DNA of 64,000 nt. Source: Gelidibacter maritimus (GTDB lineage Bacteria; Bacteroidota; Bacteroidia; Flavobacteriales; Flavobacteriaceae). Position 1 is the stretch's first letter, and each line of letters opens with the position of its first letter. The position numbers and the translations under genes are program-made. Location of the stretch: NCBI RefSeq assembly GCF_014062315.1, contig NZ_JACGLT010000004.1, positions 186,001 to 250,000 on the forward strand, read 5' to 3'. Positions 16,699 to 24,927 of the stretch are shown one piece after another. The notes below the pieces were generated by a model. The model saw only the letters and a list, made by a program, of their open reading frames with translations, was not told the DNA's origin and did no database searches.

Positions 16699-17808
16699 AT
16701 GGGGAGTTCTAAAAGATTGATTTCAATAGATGTTTTAAGAGGGCTCACCATTGCATTAATGATTTTGGTGAATACGCCTGGGAGCTGGAGTTTTATCTAT
16801 GCGCCTTTTAGGCATGCCGCTTGGCATGGCTGTACGCCTACAGATTTAGTTTTTCCGTTTTTTATATTTATTGTGGGCATGTCTTTGTATTTTTCATTTA
16901 AAAAATATGACACCACACTAACCAAAGCTGCAGCATTTAAAATAATTAAGAGAACGATTCTTATATTTTTAATTGGACTTATCTTGAATTTATACCCTTA
17001 TTTTAATTTTGAGAAGGTAAGGGTCATGGGTGTTCTGCAACGGATCGCTTTGGCCTATGGAGTCGGTGCCATACTTTGTTTGGCATTGAATAAAAAGCAG
17101 TTGTTGATTATGCTAACGAGCATTTTATTAGGTTATTGGGCACTCTTGTACTTTGGCGCAGAATCTGATCCGTATTCCTTGGAAGAAAACATAGCAAGAC
17201 GTTTGGATCTTTTCCTCCTTGGAGAAGATCATATTTATAAGGGTTTCGGAATTCCCTTTGACCCAGAAGGCGTGCTATCTTCCATCCCAGCTGTGGGAAC
17301 CGTTATTATAGGTTATCTCATCGGTCAGACGATGGACTTCGAAAGCTCTCTTAAATTAAAAATCAGAAAATTGTTGATTTATGGTTCAATCATGTTCATT
17401 CTTGGTTGGGCTTGGTCATTCGTATTGCCTCTAAACAAACCTTTATGGACAAGTTCTTACGTATTATACACAGCGGGACTGGGAACACTTCTTTTGGCGC
17501 TTTTGATTTATATAATAGACTATAAAGGATTCCGTAAATGGACCAAACCGATAGTCCATTTTGGATCCAATCCTTTGTTCATTTTTGTGCTTTCAGGAAT
17601 CTACGTTAAGACCATTAGCTATTTGATAAAAATACCTGTTTCGGAAAGTTCATCATCAATCTCTTTGTATAATTATCTGTTTTCAAAAGTATTTGCTCCT
17701 CTATTTGGCAATATGAACGGGTCGTTAATGTTTGCCGTCAGCCACATCATTGTCTTTTGGCTGATTTGTTACTTGCTGTACCGAAAGAAAATTTTTATTA
17801 AAATATAA
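16699..17808 (+). CDS. NagX/MurT-like (DUF5009) membrane acyltransferase or transporter
   Basis: This 369-residue protein has about ten membrane segments. It starts RLISIDVLRGLTIALMILVN, then HAAWHGCTPTDLVFPFFIFIVG, the hallmark of the COG4299/DUF5009 family related to heparan-alpha-glucosaminide N-acetyltransferase. Members sit in GlcNAc-use clusters as NagX. As I recall, a Bacteroidota member has been reported to take part in MurNAc uptake. Here it is the first gene of an operon with murQ, so amino-sugar uptake or acetyl transfer across the inner membrane is likely. The choice between the two roles is open. Confidence 0.82.
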   Translation: MGSSKRLISIDVLRGLTIALMILVNTPGSWSFIYAPFRHAAWHGCTPTDLVFPFFIFIVGMSLYFSFKKYDTTLTKAAAFKIIKRTILIFLIGLILNLYPYFNFEKVRVMGVLQRIALAYGVGAILCLALNKKQLLIMLTSILLGYWALLYFGAESDPYSLEENIARRLDLFLLGEDHIYKGFGIPFDPEGVLSSIPAVGTVIIGYLIGQTMDFESSLKLKIRKLLIYGSIMFILGWAWSFVLPLNKPLWTSSYVLYTAGLGTLLLALLIYIIDYKGFRKWTKPIVHFGSNPLFIFVLSGIYVKTISYLIKIPVSESSSSISLYNYLFSKVFAPLFGNMNGSLMFAVSHIIVFWLICYLLYRKKIFIKI

Positions 17809-17954
17809 CGGCTATGGTGAAAATTTTATATTGACGATCGAAACTTTAATAAATGTAACTGTTTGATTGGAAACACCAAAAGCCATTGAGATATGAAATA
17901 CTAATCCTGAAATCCTGACTATTGAATTTTAACCTATAAAAACTAATAATACCA

Positions 17955-19409
17955 ATGAGCGCAACTTTAATTCTAATAATCATAGCCGGCTATTTTGGAC
18001 TATTACTGTTAATATCCAACATCGTTTCCAAAAATACAAGTGATGAATCCTATTATACGGGCGATAGAAAATCGCCATGGCAGATTGTTGCCTTTGGGAT
18101 GATTGGTGCCGTTCTATCAGGCGTCACTTTTGTATCCATTCCTGGCATGGTGGGCAATAACTACTTTTACTATTTACAGTTTGTTTTTGGCAATGTAGTG
18201 GGCTATGTTTTTATAACATACGTCCTGGTTCCTATTTATTATGATTTGAAGTTGGTGTCCATTTACACCTATTTAGAAACGCGTTTTGGAGCTAAGACTT
18301 ACAAGACGGGCTCTATGTTTTTCTTGATTTCTCAATCATTTGGTGCCGCCTTACGATTGATGCTCGCAGCAAAGATTCTGCAATATGCTGTCTTTGATGC
18401 TTTTGATATTCCGTTTTATGTTACAGTTATTCTCATCTTGGTGCTTATCTGGTTATATACCAATAAATCCGGAATTAAAACCATCGTTTGGACAGATACC
18501 CTGCAGACCTTTTTCTTATTGTTGGCTGTTTTTGTTTCAATTTATGTGGTGAAGACCTCTTTGAATTTAAATGTTTCAGAAACGATAACAGCAGTGACCG
18601 ATCACGAGTATTTTAAAATTTTTGATTGGGATTCTCATTCGGGAAACAACTTCTTTAAACAATTCATATCTGGGATGTTAATTGCTGTAGCTATGGTCGG
18701 CCTTGATCAAAATATGATGCAAAAGACCTTGACCTGTAAAAATAAAAAGGAAGCACAAAAAAACATTCTCACTTTCAGCATTTTCTTAGCGATTGCCCAA
18801 TTTTTGTTTTTGGGATTAGGCGTGATGCTTTATTTGTATGCCGAACAAATGGGGATTTCATTGGAAATAGAAAATGGACAATTTATCAATACTGATAATC
18901 TTTTCCCAATGTTGTCTCTCAACCATTTTGGAATGATTGCCGGAATCAGTTTTATTTTAGGAATAACTGCAGCGTCTTTTTCAAGTGCAGACTCAGCTTT
19001 AACAGCTTTGACTACCTCATTCACACATGATTTTTTAAATATTCAGACTAAGAGTGCCAAGAAAAAATTACAATTAAAAAATCGTACCTTATTTGGCTTC
19101 TCAGCATTTATTTTTCTCATTATTATGCTGTTTTCGGAAAGTAAGGGAGATGTCATCTCTACTATTTTTAAAGTGGCAGGATATACTTATGGTCCTCTGT
19201 TAGGCCTGTATATGATGGGTATTTTTACCAAAGTAAATGTTTATGACAGAGCCGTACCGTATATCTGTATTGCGATGCCGTTGGTGACCTATTTTCTAAA
19301 CTACGCGTTTATAGAATGGTACAATTTTGACTTTGGATTCATGAATATTTTTGTGAATGCCGCCCTCACTGTGATCTGTCTGTTATTTGCGAAAAAGAAA
19401 GTTATATAA
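17955..19409 (+). CDS. Sodium:solute symporter (SSS family)
   Basis: This 484-residue protein has about thirteen membrane segments in the SSS order. Typical segments are SYYTGDRKSPWQIVAFG and GAVLSGVTFVSIPGMVG near the N-terminus, and ASFSSADSALTALTTSFTHD near residue 340, which carries the sodium-site Ser/Ala pattern. SSS members beside sugar-use genes import monosaccharides, sialic acid or amino sugars with sodium. Next to murQ, 54 bases downstream, MurNAc or GlcNAc-MurNAc products are the most likely substrates. That is inference from context. Confidence 0.9.
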   Translation: MSATLILIIIAGYFGLLLLISNIVSKNTSDESYYTGDRKSPWQIVAFGMIGAVLSGVTFVSIPGMVGNNYFYYLQFVFGNVVGYVFITYVLVPIYYDLKLVSIYTYLETRFGAKTYKTGSMFFLISQSFGAALRLMLAAKILQYAVFDAFDIPFYVTVILILVLIWLYTNKSGIKTIVWTDTLQTFFLLLAVFVSIYVVKTSLNLNVSETITAVTDHEYFKIFDWDSHSGNNFFKQFISGMLIAVAMVGLDQNMMQKTLTCKNKKEAQKNILTFSIFLAIAQFLFLGLGVMLYLYAEQMGISLEIENGQFINTDNLFPMLSLNHFGMIAGISFILGITAASFSSADSALTALTTSFTHDFLNIQTKSAKKKLQLKNRTLFGFSAFIFLIIMLFSESKGDVISTIFKVAGYTYGPLLGLYMMGIFTKVNVYDRAVPYICIAMPLVTYFLNYAFIEWYNFDFGFMNIFVNAALTVICLLFAKKKVI

Positions 19410-19463
19410 CCCTTATAATCGATACGATATACTCAATAAGAAATTAAAATCACCTTAACTATT

Positions 19464-20288
19464 ATGGAAAATAAATTAACCACTGAGCAGAGTTCTGCAT
19501 ATAACAATTTAGAAAAGATGGACACCTTTCAACTGCTTTCAAATATGAATACAGAAGATAAAACGGTTCCTGTTATCCTTGAAGAGGCCATCCCACAAAT
19601 TGAACTATTGGTAGATACCATATATCATAAAATGAAAGATGGTGGCCGCTTGTTTTATATCGGTGCTGGTACCAGTGGCCGTTTGGGTATTTTGGATGCC
19701 TCTGAATGTCCACCAACGTTTGGTGTTCCGGATAACATGGTGATAGCACTCATTGCAGGGGGCGATGTGGCGATGAGAAAAGCAGTTGAAAATGCAGAGG
19801 ATAATTCTGAATTGGGTTGGAAAGACCTGCAGGAATATAAGATAAGTAAAGATGACGTGCTCATTGGAATTGCGGCTTCAGGAACTACGCCTTACGTTAT
19901 CGGCGCAGTTAAGGAAGCTAAAAAACAGGGTATAATTACCGGCTGCATAACTTGTAATAAAAACTCCCCGTTGGCCGCAGAGGTTGATTTTCCTGTCGAG
20001 TTGGTCGTAGGTCCAGAGTTTGTTACAGGTAGCACCAGAATGAAAGCCGGAACTGCCCAAAAGCTCGCTTTGAATATGATTTCTACTACAGTGATGATCA
20101 AATTGGGAAGGGTTAGAGGCAATAAAATGATAGATATGCAGCTGTCCAATAAGAAATTGGTGAATAGAGCAGTTCAAATGATCATGAACGAACTTCAGGT
20201 AGATGAAGAACTTGCAGATAAATTATTGGCCGAGCATAAAAATGTAAGAAGCGCTATTGACAGCTATAATTCCCTAAGAAAGAAATGA
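19464..20288 (+). CDS. murQ: N-acetylmuramic acid 6-phosphate etherase
   Basis: This 274-residue protein is a SIS-domain MurQ. The segment FYIGAGTSGRLGILDASECPPTFG (about residues 58-81) holds the sugar-phosphate loop and the catalytic Glu of SECPP. Later GIAASGTTPYV, PEFVTGSTRMKAGTAQK and LSNKKLVNRAV are family signatures. It cleaves the lactyl ether of MurNAc-6-phosphate to give GlcNAc-6-phosphate and D-lactate in the cytoplasm. Its stop overlaps the start of the GH3 gene (ATGA). No MurNAc kinase is encoded in the window, although its substrate must be phosphorylated. Confidence 0.96.
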   Translation: MENKLTTEQSSAYNNLEKMDTFQLLSNMNTEDKTVPVILEEAIPQIELLVDTIYHKMKDGGRLFYIGAGTSGRLGILDASECPPTFGVPDNMVIALIAGGDVAMRKAVENAEDNSELGWKDLQEYKISKDDVLIGIAASGTTPYVIGAVKEAKKQGIITGCITCNKNSPLAAEVDFPVELVVGPEFVTGSTRMKAGTAQKLALNMISTTVMIKLGRVRGNKMIDMQLSNKKLVNRAVQMIMNELQVDEELADKLLAEHKNVRSAIDSYNSLRKK

Positions 20289-21976
20289 AAAAGTTTTTAA
20301 CAATAATGGGCATTATGCTCTTCATGATAACCTCCTGCACAGAGGTCACTAATAAGCGTCCAGTCGAAATCGATGAACGGGCCCAATGGGTCGATAGTAT
20401 TTATAGCGGCATGTCGCTTAAAGAAAAAGTGGGACAATTATTTATGGTCAGTGCGTATTCCAACAGAGATGATTCCCATACCGATTCTATTCATAAACTG
20501 ATCAATGACTATCACTTAGGCGGACTTATCTTCTTTCAAGGAGGACCAATCCGACAAGCAACACAAACCAATCTCTACCAATCTGCTTCTAAAATTCCTT
20601 TATTTATAGGGATTGATGGTGAATGGGGGTTAAACATGCGCTTGGATAGTACATCAAGATATCCGTATAATATGACCTTAGGTGCGATAACTAATAATAA
20701 AATTATCAGAAAGATCGGAGAGCAAATTGGAAAGGATTGTAAGCGAATGGGCATTCATATCAATTTTGCGCCCGTGGTTGATATCAATACCAATTCGGAA
20801 AACCCTGTCATTGGCGTTCGTTCTTTTGGTGAAGACAAAGTTAATGTAACAGAAAAGGCTTGGGCATTTACCGACGGACTGCAAAGTGCTGGAGTTTTGG
20901 CCAGTGCCAAACATTTTCCGGGCCATGGCGATACAGCCTCTGACTCCCATAAAACACTACCAACGGTGGCGTTCACGAAAGAAAGATTGGACACGGTAGA
21001 ACTCTATCCTTATAAAGAGTTATTCAATAAAGGGGTTGCAGGTGTTATGGTCGCCCATTTGAACGTGCCCAATTTAGAACGTCAAGAAGGATTACCTTCT
21101 TCATTGTCCTACCAAATAGTTACTGAATTGCTTAAAGAGCAACTGGGCTACGAGGGACTTATTTTTACCGATGCCTTAAATATGAAAGGTGTCGCTGACT
21201 ATGGGCAGCCCGGTGATATCGATTTGGCGGCCTTTAAGGCAGGTAACGATGTGCTTCTCTTTACAGAGGACGCACCAAAAGCCATCTCAAGGATTATGGA
21301 AGCATATCAAGAAAAGGAGATCACGGAGCAACGTCTGGCTCATTCTGTAAAGAAAATTCTTAACGCAAAATACGATGTGGGTTTGAATGCTTATAAGCCT
21401 ATTGAATTGGAAAACCTTGTTGAGGAGTTAAACCGAGATGTAAACCAAGAGTTATACCAAGAGGCCATAAGAAATGCTATTACACTTGTTAAAAATGAAG
21501 AGCAGTTATTGCCGCTGACTGAAAATGATCAGGAAAAAATTGCCTTTGTAAATTTGGGCAATGACACTGGCGATCTCTTTTTCGAAGCTTTGAAATTAAA
21601 AGGAAATGTGACTGATATCAAATATTCTTCATCGCGGAATTTGTTAAATAAACTGCGCAAGTTTGATAGGGTAATCATAGGATATCACAGAAAAAATAGT
21701 AGAATTACGAGAGCTATTTCAGCCGCCGATAAACGACTTATCGAAACCATTTCAAAAAACCACAAAACTATTCTAACCGTTTTTGCTAGTCAATACAGTT
21801 TAAAAGAGACCAATTTAAACAATGTGGAAAGTGTGCTTATTTCCTTTGAAAATTCAGAAGTGGCGAACAGGGCTACTGCTGAAATTATTTTTGGAGAATC
21901 AGAGGTAAATGGTGTTTTGCCTGCATCAATTTCCAAGGATTTTCCTGTTCAAATTGGAATTAATATTTCGCAGTAA
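20285..21976 (+). CDS. NagZ-like GH3 beta-N-acetylhexosaminidase, lipoprotein
   Basis: This 563-residue protein has a lipoprotein signal (MLFMITSC, Cys at about 18). The GH3 TIM-barrel domain has the NagZ signature KHFPGHGDTASDSH (about residues 209-222, including the Asp-His acid/base pair) and the nucleophile Asp in IFTDALNMKGV. A C-terminal GH3 second domain (about residues 395-560) follows, making it longer than enterobacterial NagZ. It removes terminal beta-GlcNAc, for example from GlcNAc-MurNAc. The lipid anchor places it in the periplasm or outer membrane, unlike cytoplasmic E. coli NagZ. It is coupled to murQ. Confidence 0.92.
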   Translation: MKKFLTIMGIMLFMITSCTEVTNKRPVEIDERAQWVDSIYSGMSLKEKVGQLFMVSAYSNRDDSHTDSIHKLINDYHLGGLIFFQGGPIRQATQTNLYQSASKIPLFIGIDGEWGLNMRLDSTSRYPYNMTLGAITNNKIIRKIGEQIGKDCKRMGIHINFAPVVDINTNSENPVIGVRSFGEDKVNVTEKAWAFTDGLQSAGVLASAKHFPGHGDTASDSHKTLPTVAFTKERLDTVELYPYKELFNKGVAGVMVAHLNVPNLERQEGLPSSLSYQIVTELLKEQLGYEGLIFTDALNMKGVADYGQPGDIDLAAFKAGNDVLLFTEDAPKAISRIMEAYQEKEITEQRLAHSVKKILNAKYDVGLNAYKPIELENLVEELNRDVNQELYQEAIRNAITLVKNEEQLLPLTENDQEKIAFVNLGNDTGDLFFEALKLKGNVTDIKYSSSRNLLNKLRKFDRVIIGYHRKNSRITRAISAADKRLIETISKNHKTILTVFASQYSLKETNLNNVESVLISFENSEVANRATAEIIFGESEVNGVLPASISKDFPVQIGINISQ

Positions 21977-22007
21977 ACTATTAATAATTAACCTAAAACA
22001 ATTAAAC

Positions 22008-23477
22008 ATGGAAAGAACTCTACACAACAAGCTCATCGTTTTATTGGCCTGTATGGCGATTCATACCATGTTTTCTCAGGAAATTATTCAGGTAGGTCCA
22101 CACCAAATGCAAAAAGAAGAATTTGGTAAAGTTACGACAGATGCCACCCAACGAGATGCCAGTAAAACGGCTGAAGAGCTAATTGGTTTAAATGCTTCAA
22201 GAGCACCCGCATTGAGTAAAAAAGTATTTGGCTTTTTGCCATACTGGGAGCAGAGTTCTGGGGCTCATAACAATATTCGCTATGATTTATTGACCCATTT
22301 GGCCTGCTTTGATTTTTTGGTGCAATTGGATGCATCTATTGCTACACCTGCGGGATGGCCATGGACGGCTGAAATAAATGCTGCCCATGCACAAGGCGTT
22401 AAAGTTATAATGACTGTAGTTAATTTTGGCGGTGCCGATGGAGCAGATGCCGTGGTCTGGGAATTGATTACCAATCCAACCAAAAAAAATCTATTCTTCA
22501 ATAATGTCAAAAACTTAATTGAAACCTACAATTTGGACGGCGTCAATATTGATTTTGAAGGAATGTCCTCCGCTCATCGGGGTGCAGAACTGAATGCATT
22601 CTTGTCTGATCTAACCACATATATCCATACCGAACTCCCAGGAAAGGAAGTTTCTTTTGATGGACCGGCTGTCAATTGGGGCGGATGGGATATAGAGGGT
22701 TTGGTCGATAGTGTAGATTATGTGGTCATTATGGCTTATGATTATACGTCTGCAAACAGTGCAAATTCAGGCCCAATTGCACCATTAACACACCATACTT
22801 CATGGAAACGTTCTATTAAGCGTACCATAGAGACAGGTACCTATGCCGTTCCAACGGCAAATACTCCTGAAAAATTGATTATGGCAGTTCCATACTACGG
22901 GCAACATTGGAAAACAGAGACCAACGTCTCCGAATCGGTAACCATATCGCATGTATCGTCCACACGTTATAGAAATACAGTAACGGAGGCAGATAGCCAC
23001 GGTGGTTTTATATGGAATTCAGATTTTGAATATCCATGGTATAGATGGAACGACGGGGCCAATTGGAACCAAGTTTGGACCGATAACGAATTGAGCATCT
23101 CAAAAAAATTCGATTTGGCCATAGACAACAATTTAGGAGGTGTAGGGATGTGGGCCTTAAATTATGACGGAGGCCGACCAGAGCTTTGGGAATTGATCAA
23201 TACTAAGTTTGGTGCAACGGCTTCTGTTGGTGATGCGAGTTTGAATCAGATTAAAGTCCATCCCAATCCGACTTCAGGTTATGTAAATATAACAAATACC
23301 AACGCTGTTAAATTCACTAAAATGGAACTGTTCAATATTATGGGCGCTTCTGTTTTAAAGATGACCTCTCATTTTGAAAATATAAACATGACGCCATTTG
23401 AAAACGGATTGTATTTTTTAGAAGTTGAAGATGATCAAGGTGCCCAAGCCACCTTCAAAATTTTAAAATCCAATTAG
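22008..23477 (+). CDS. GH18 glycoside hydrolase with T9SS type A sorting domain
   Basis: The start at 22008 gives a proper signal peptide (LIVLLACMAIHTMFSQ); an upstream in-frame ATG at 21909 lies within the GH3 gene. The GH18 domain spans about residues 65-400, with FGFLPYWE at its start, catalytic LDGVNIDFEG (DxxxDxE, about residues 177-186) and VIMAYDYTS. The C-terminal 70 residues (VHPNPTSGYVNI, MELFNIMGASVLK, ENGLYFLEV) are a type A sorting domain, so it is secreted or surface-bound by T9SS. GH18 enzymes cut beta-1,4 GlcNAc linkages in chitin or glycan strands of peptidoglycan. It precedes the NamZ-like gene. Confidence 0.92.
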   Translation: MERTLHNKLIVLLACMAIHTMFSQEIIQVGPHQMQKEEFGKVTTDATQRDASKTAEELIGLNASRAPALSKKVFGFLPYWEQSSGAHNNIRYDLLTHLACFDFLVQLDASIATPAGWPWTAEINAAHAQGVKVIMTVVNFGGADGADAVVWELITNPTKKNLFFNNVKNLIETYNLDGVNIDFEGMSSAHRGAELNAFLSDLTTYIHTELPGKEVSFDGPAVNWGGWDIEGLVDSVDYVVIMAYDYTSANSANSGPIAPLTHHTSWKRSIKRTIETGTYAVPTANTPEKLIMAVPYYGQHWKTETNVSESVTISHVSSTRYRNTVTEADSHGGFIWNSDFEYPWYRWNDGANWNQVWTDNELSISKKFDLAIDNNLGGVGMWALNYDGGRPELWELINTKFGATASVGDASLNQIKVHPNPTSGYVNITNTNAVKFTKMELFNIMGASVLKMTSHFENINMTPFENGLYFLEVEDDQGAQATFKILKSN

Positions 23478-23581
23478 TTGATTATGAAAAGTTTGCGGCA
23501 CATGAAAAAACGTATCAAATTTTAATAAATAAGACTACAATATCATTTTATTATTTACTCATAAATTAAAACTCGAATATT

Positions 23582-24799
23582 ATGAAATATCTTTTTTTAT
23601 GTTTTATTAGCCTTATAGCTTGTAATGAAACGACTAAGAAAAATCAAGTTAAAGAGGACAGCATGGTTGTTGCGGAAGTTGAAAAATTGGCAATTGTAAC
23701 AGGAGCAAATCAAACCGATGTTTATCTTAAGCTTTTAGAGGGTAAGAATGTGGGTGTAGTGGCAAACCAAACCAGCGTTATTTTTAAGGATGAAAGCGAA
23801 CAAAACCACACCCATCTTGTCGATTCCTTATTGGCATTGGACGTCAAGGTGACCAAAGTCTATTCACCTGAGCATGGTTTTCGTGGCACTGCGGATGCTG
23901 GCGAATATATAGAGGATGGCATTGATGAAAAAACAGGTTTGCCTATCTTTTCTCTTTATGGTAAAAATAGAAAGCCTCCGGTTGAATATTTAAAGGATAT
24001 TGACGTGATGCTGTTTGATGTTCAGGATGTTGGCGTTCGTTTTTATACCTATATCTCCACACTTCATTATGTGATGGAAACTGCCGCAGAGCTTAATATT
24101 CCAGTCATTATTTTAGATCGTCCAAATCCTAATGGCCATTATATTGATGGTCCTATTTTGGAAAGCGAGGTTAAAAGTTTTGTGGGCATGCACCCAGTAC
24201 CTATTGTATATGGAATGACCATTGGTGAATATGGAAAGATGATCAATGGCGAAAAATGGATGGAGAATGGCATTCAATGTGAACTTACGGTAATTCCGCT
24301 TAAAAACTACACTTACAATTCAGAATACGATTTGCCTATTAAGCCATCACCAAACCTTCCCAATGCCACATCCATCAATTTGTACCCGAGTGTTTGCTTT
24401 TTTGAAGGTACCACATTAAGCTGCGGACGGGGTACGGAAATGCAGTTTCAGGTTTTTGGGGCGCCATTTTTACCAAAAGACAAATTCGATTTCAGCTTTA
24501 CACCGCAACCCAATTTTGGGGCAAAAACGCCAAAACATCAAGGAGAAGTGTGCTATGGAAGAGATTTAAGAAATGTGAAACGGCTTAATGAAGTCAAGTT
24601 GGATTGGCTGGTAGAGACATACAATGCTACACCAGATCAACAGACATTCTTTAATGATTTCTTTCCAAAGCTGGCTGGGACTAAAAAGCTGCAACAACAG
24701 ATTGAAGAGGGAATGTCTATTGGAGACATCAGAGAAAGCTGGAAACCACGATTGGAGACTTTTGCAAAAACGAGAGAAAAATATTTGATATATAACTAA
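23582..24799 (+). CDS. namZ: NamZ-like exo-N-acetylmuramidase (DUF1343, GH171), lipoprotein
   Basis: This 405-residue protein has a lipoprotein signal (CFISLIAC). The body is DUF1343: VGVVANQTSV, VYSPEHGFRG, DVMLFDVQDVGVRFYTY, VIILDRPNPNG, PSPNLPN, and LYPSVCFFEGT. DUF1343 was shown in Bacillus subtilis to be NamZ, an exo-beta-N-acetylmuramidase (GH171) that releases MurNAc from MurNAc-GlcNAc ends. With the GH3 enzyme it would trim peptidoglycan glycans in turn. The lipid anchor puts it in the envelope. It matches MurQ in the same operon. The gene symbol is by family analogy. Confidence 0.9.
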   Translation: MKYLFLCFISLIACNETTKKNQVKEDSMVVAEVEKLAIVTGANQTDVYLKLLEGKNVGVVANQTSVIFKDESEQNHTHLVDSLLALDVKVTKVYSPEHGFRGTADAGEYIEDGIDEKTGLPIFSLYGKNRKPPVEYLKDIDVMLFDVQDVGVRFYTYISTLHYVMETAAELNIPVIILDRPNPNGHYIDGPILESEVKSFVGMHPVPIVYGMTIGEYGKMINGEKWMENGIQCELTVIPLKNYTYNSEYDLPIKPSPNLPNATSINLYPSVCFFEGTTLSCGRGTEMQFQVFGAPFLPKDKFDFSFTPQPNFGAKTPKHQGEVCYGRDLRNVKRLNEVKLDWLVETYNATPDQQTFFNDFFPKLAGTKKLQQQIEEGMSIGDIRESWKPRLETFAKTREKYLIYN

Positions 24800-24927
24800 C
24801 AAAAAAGAGAGATCTTATTATGAGAAGCTATCGATTGAGCATTCTGAAATTTAATAGTTCCAACCTATGTATTATGCTAAGTCTATAATCATAAGACGAT
24901 CGGTTTGTTAAAATTAATTATAAAGAC

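Noticed and set aside
21909-22007. Upstream start for the GH18 gene
   Set aside because: It lies within the end of the GH3 gene and would bury the signal peptide behind 33 extra residues. The ATG at 22008 gives a standard signal.
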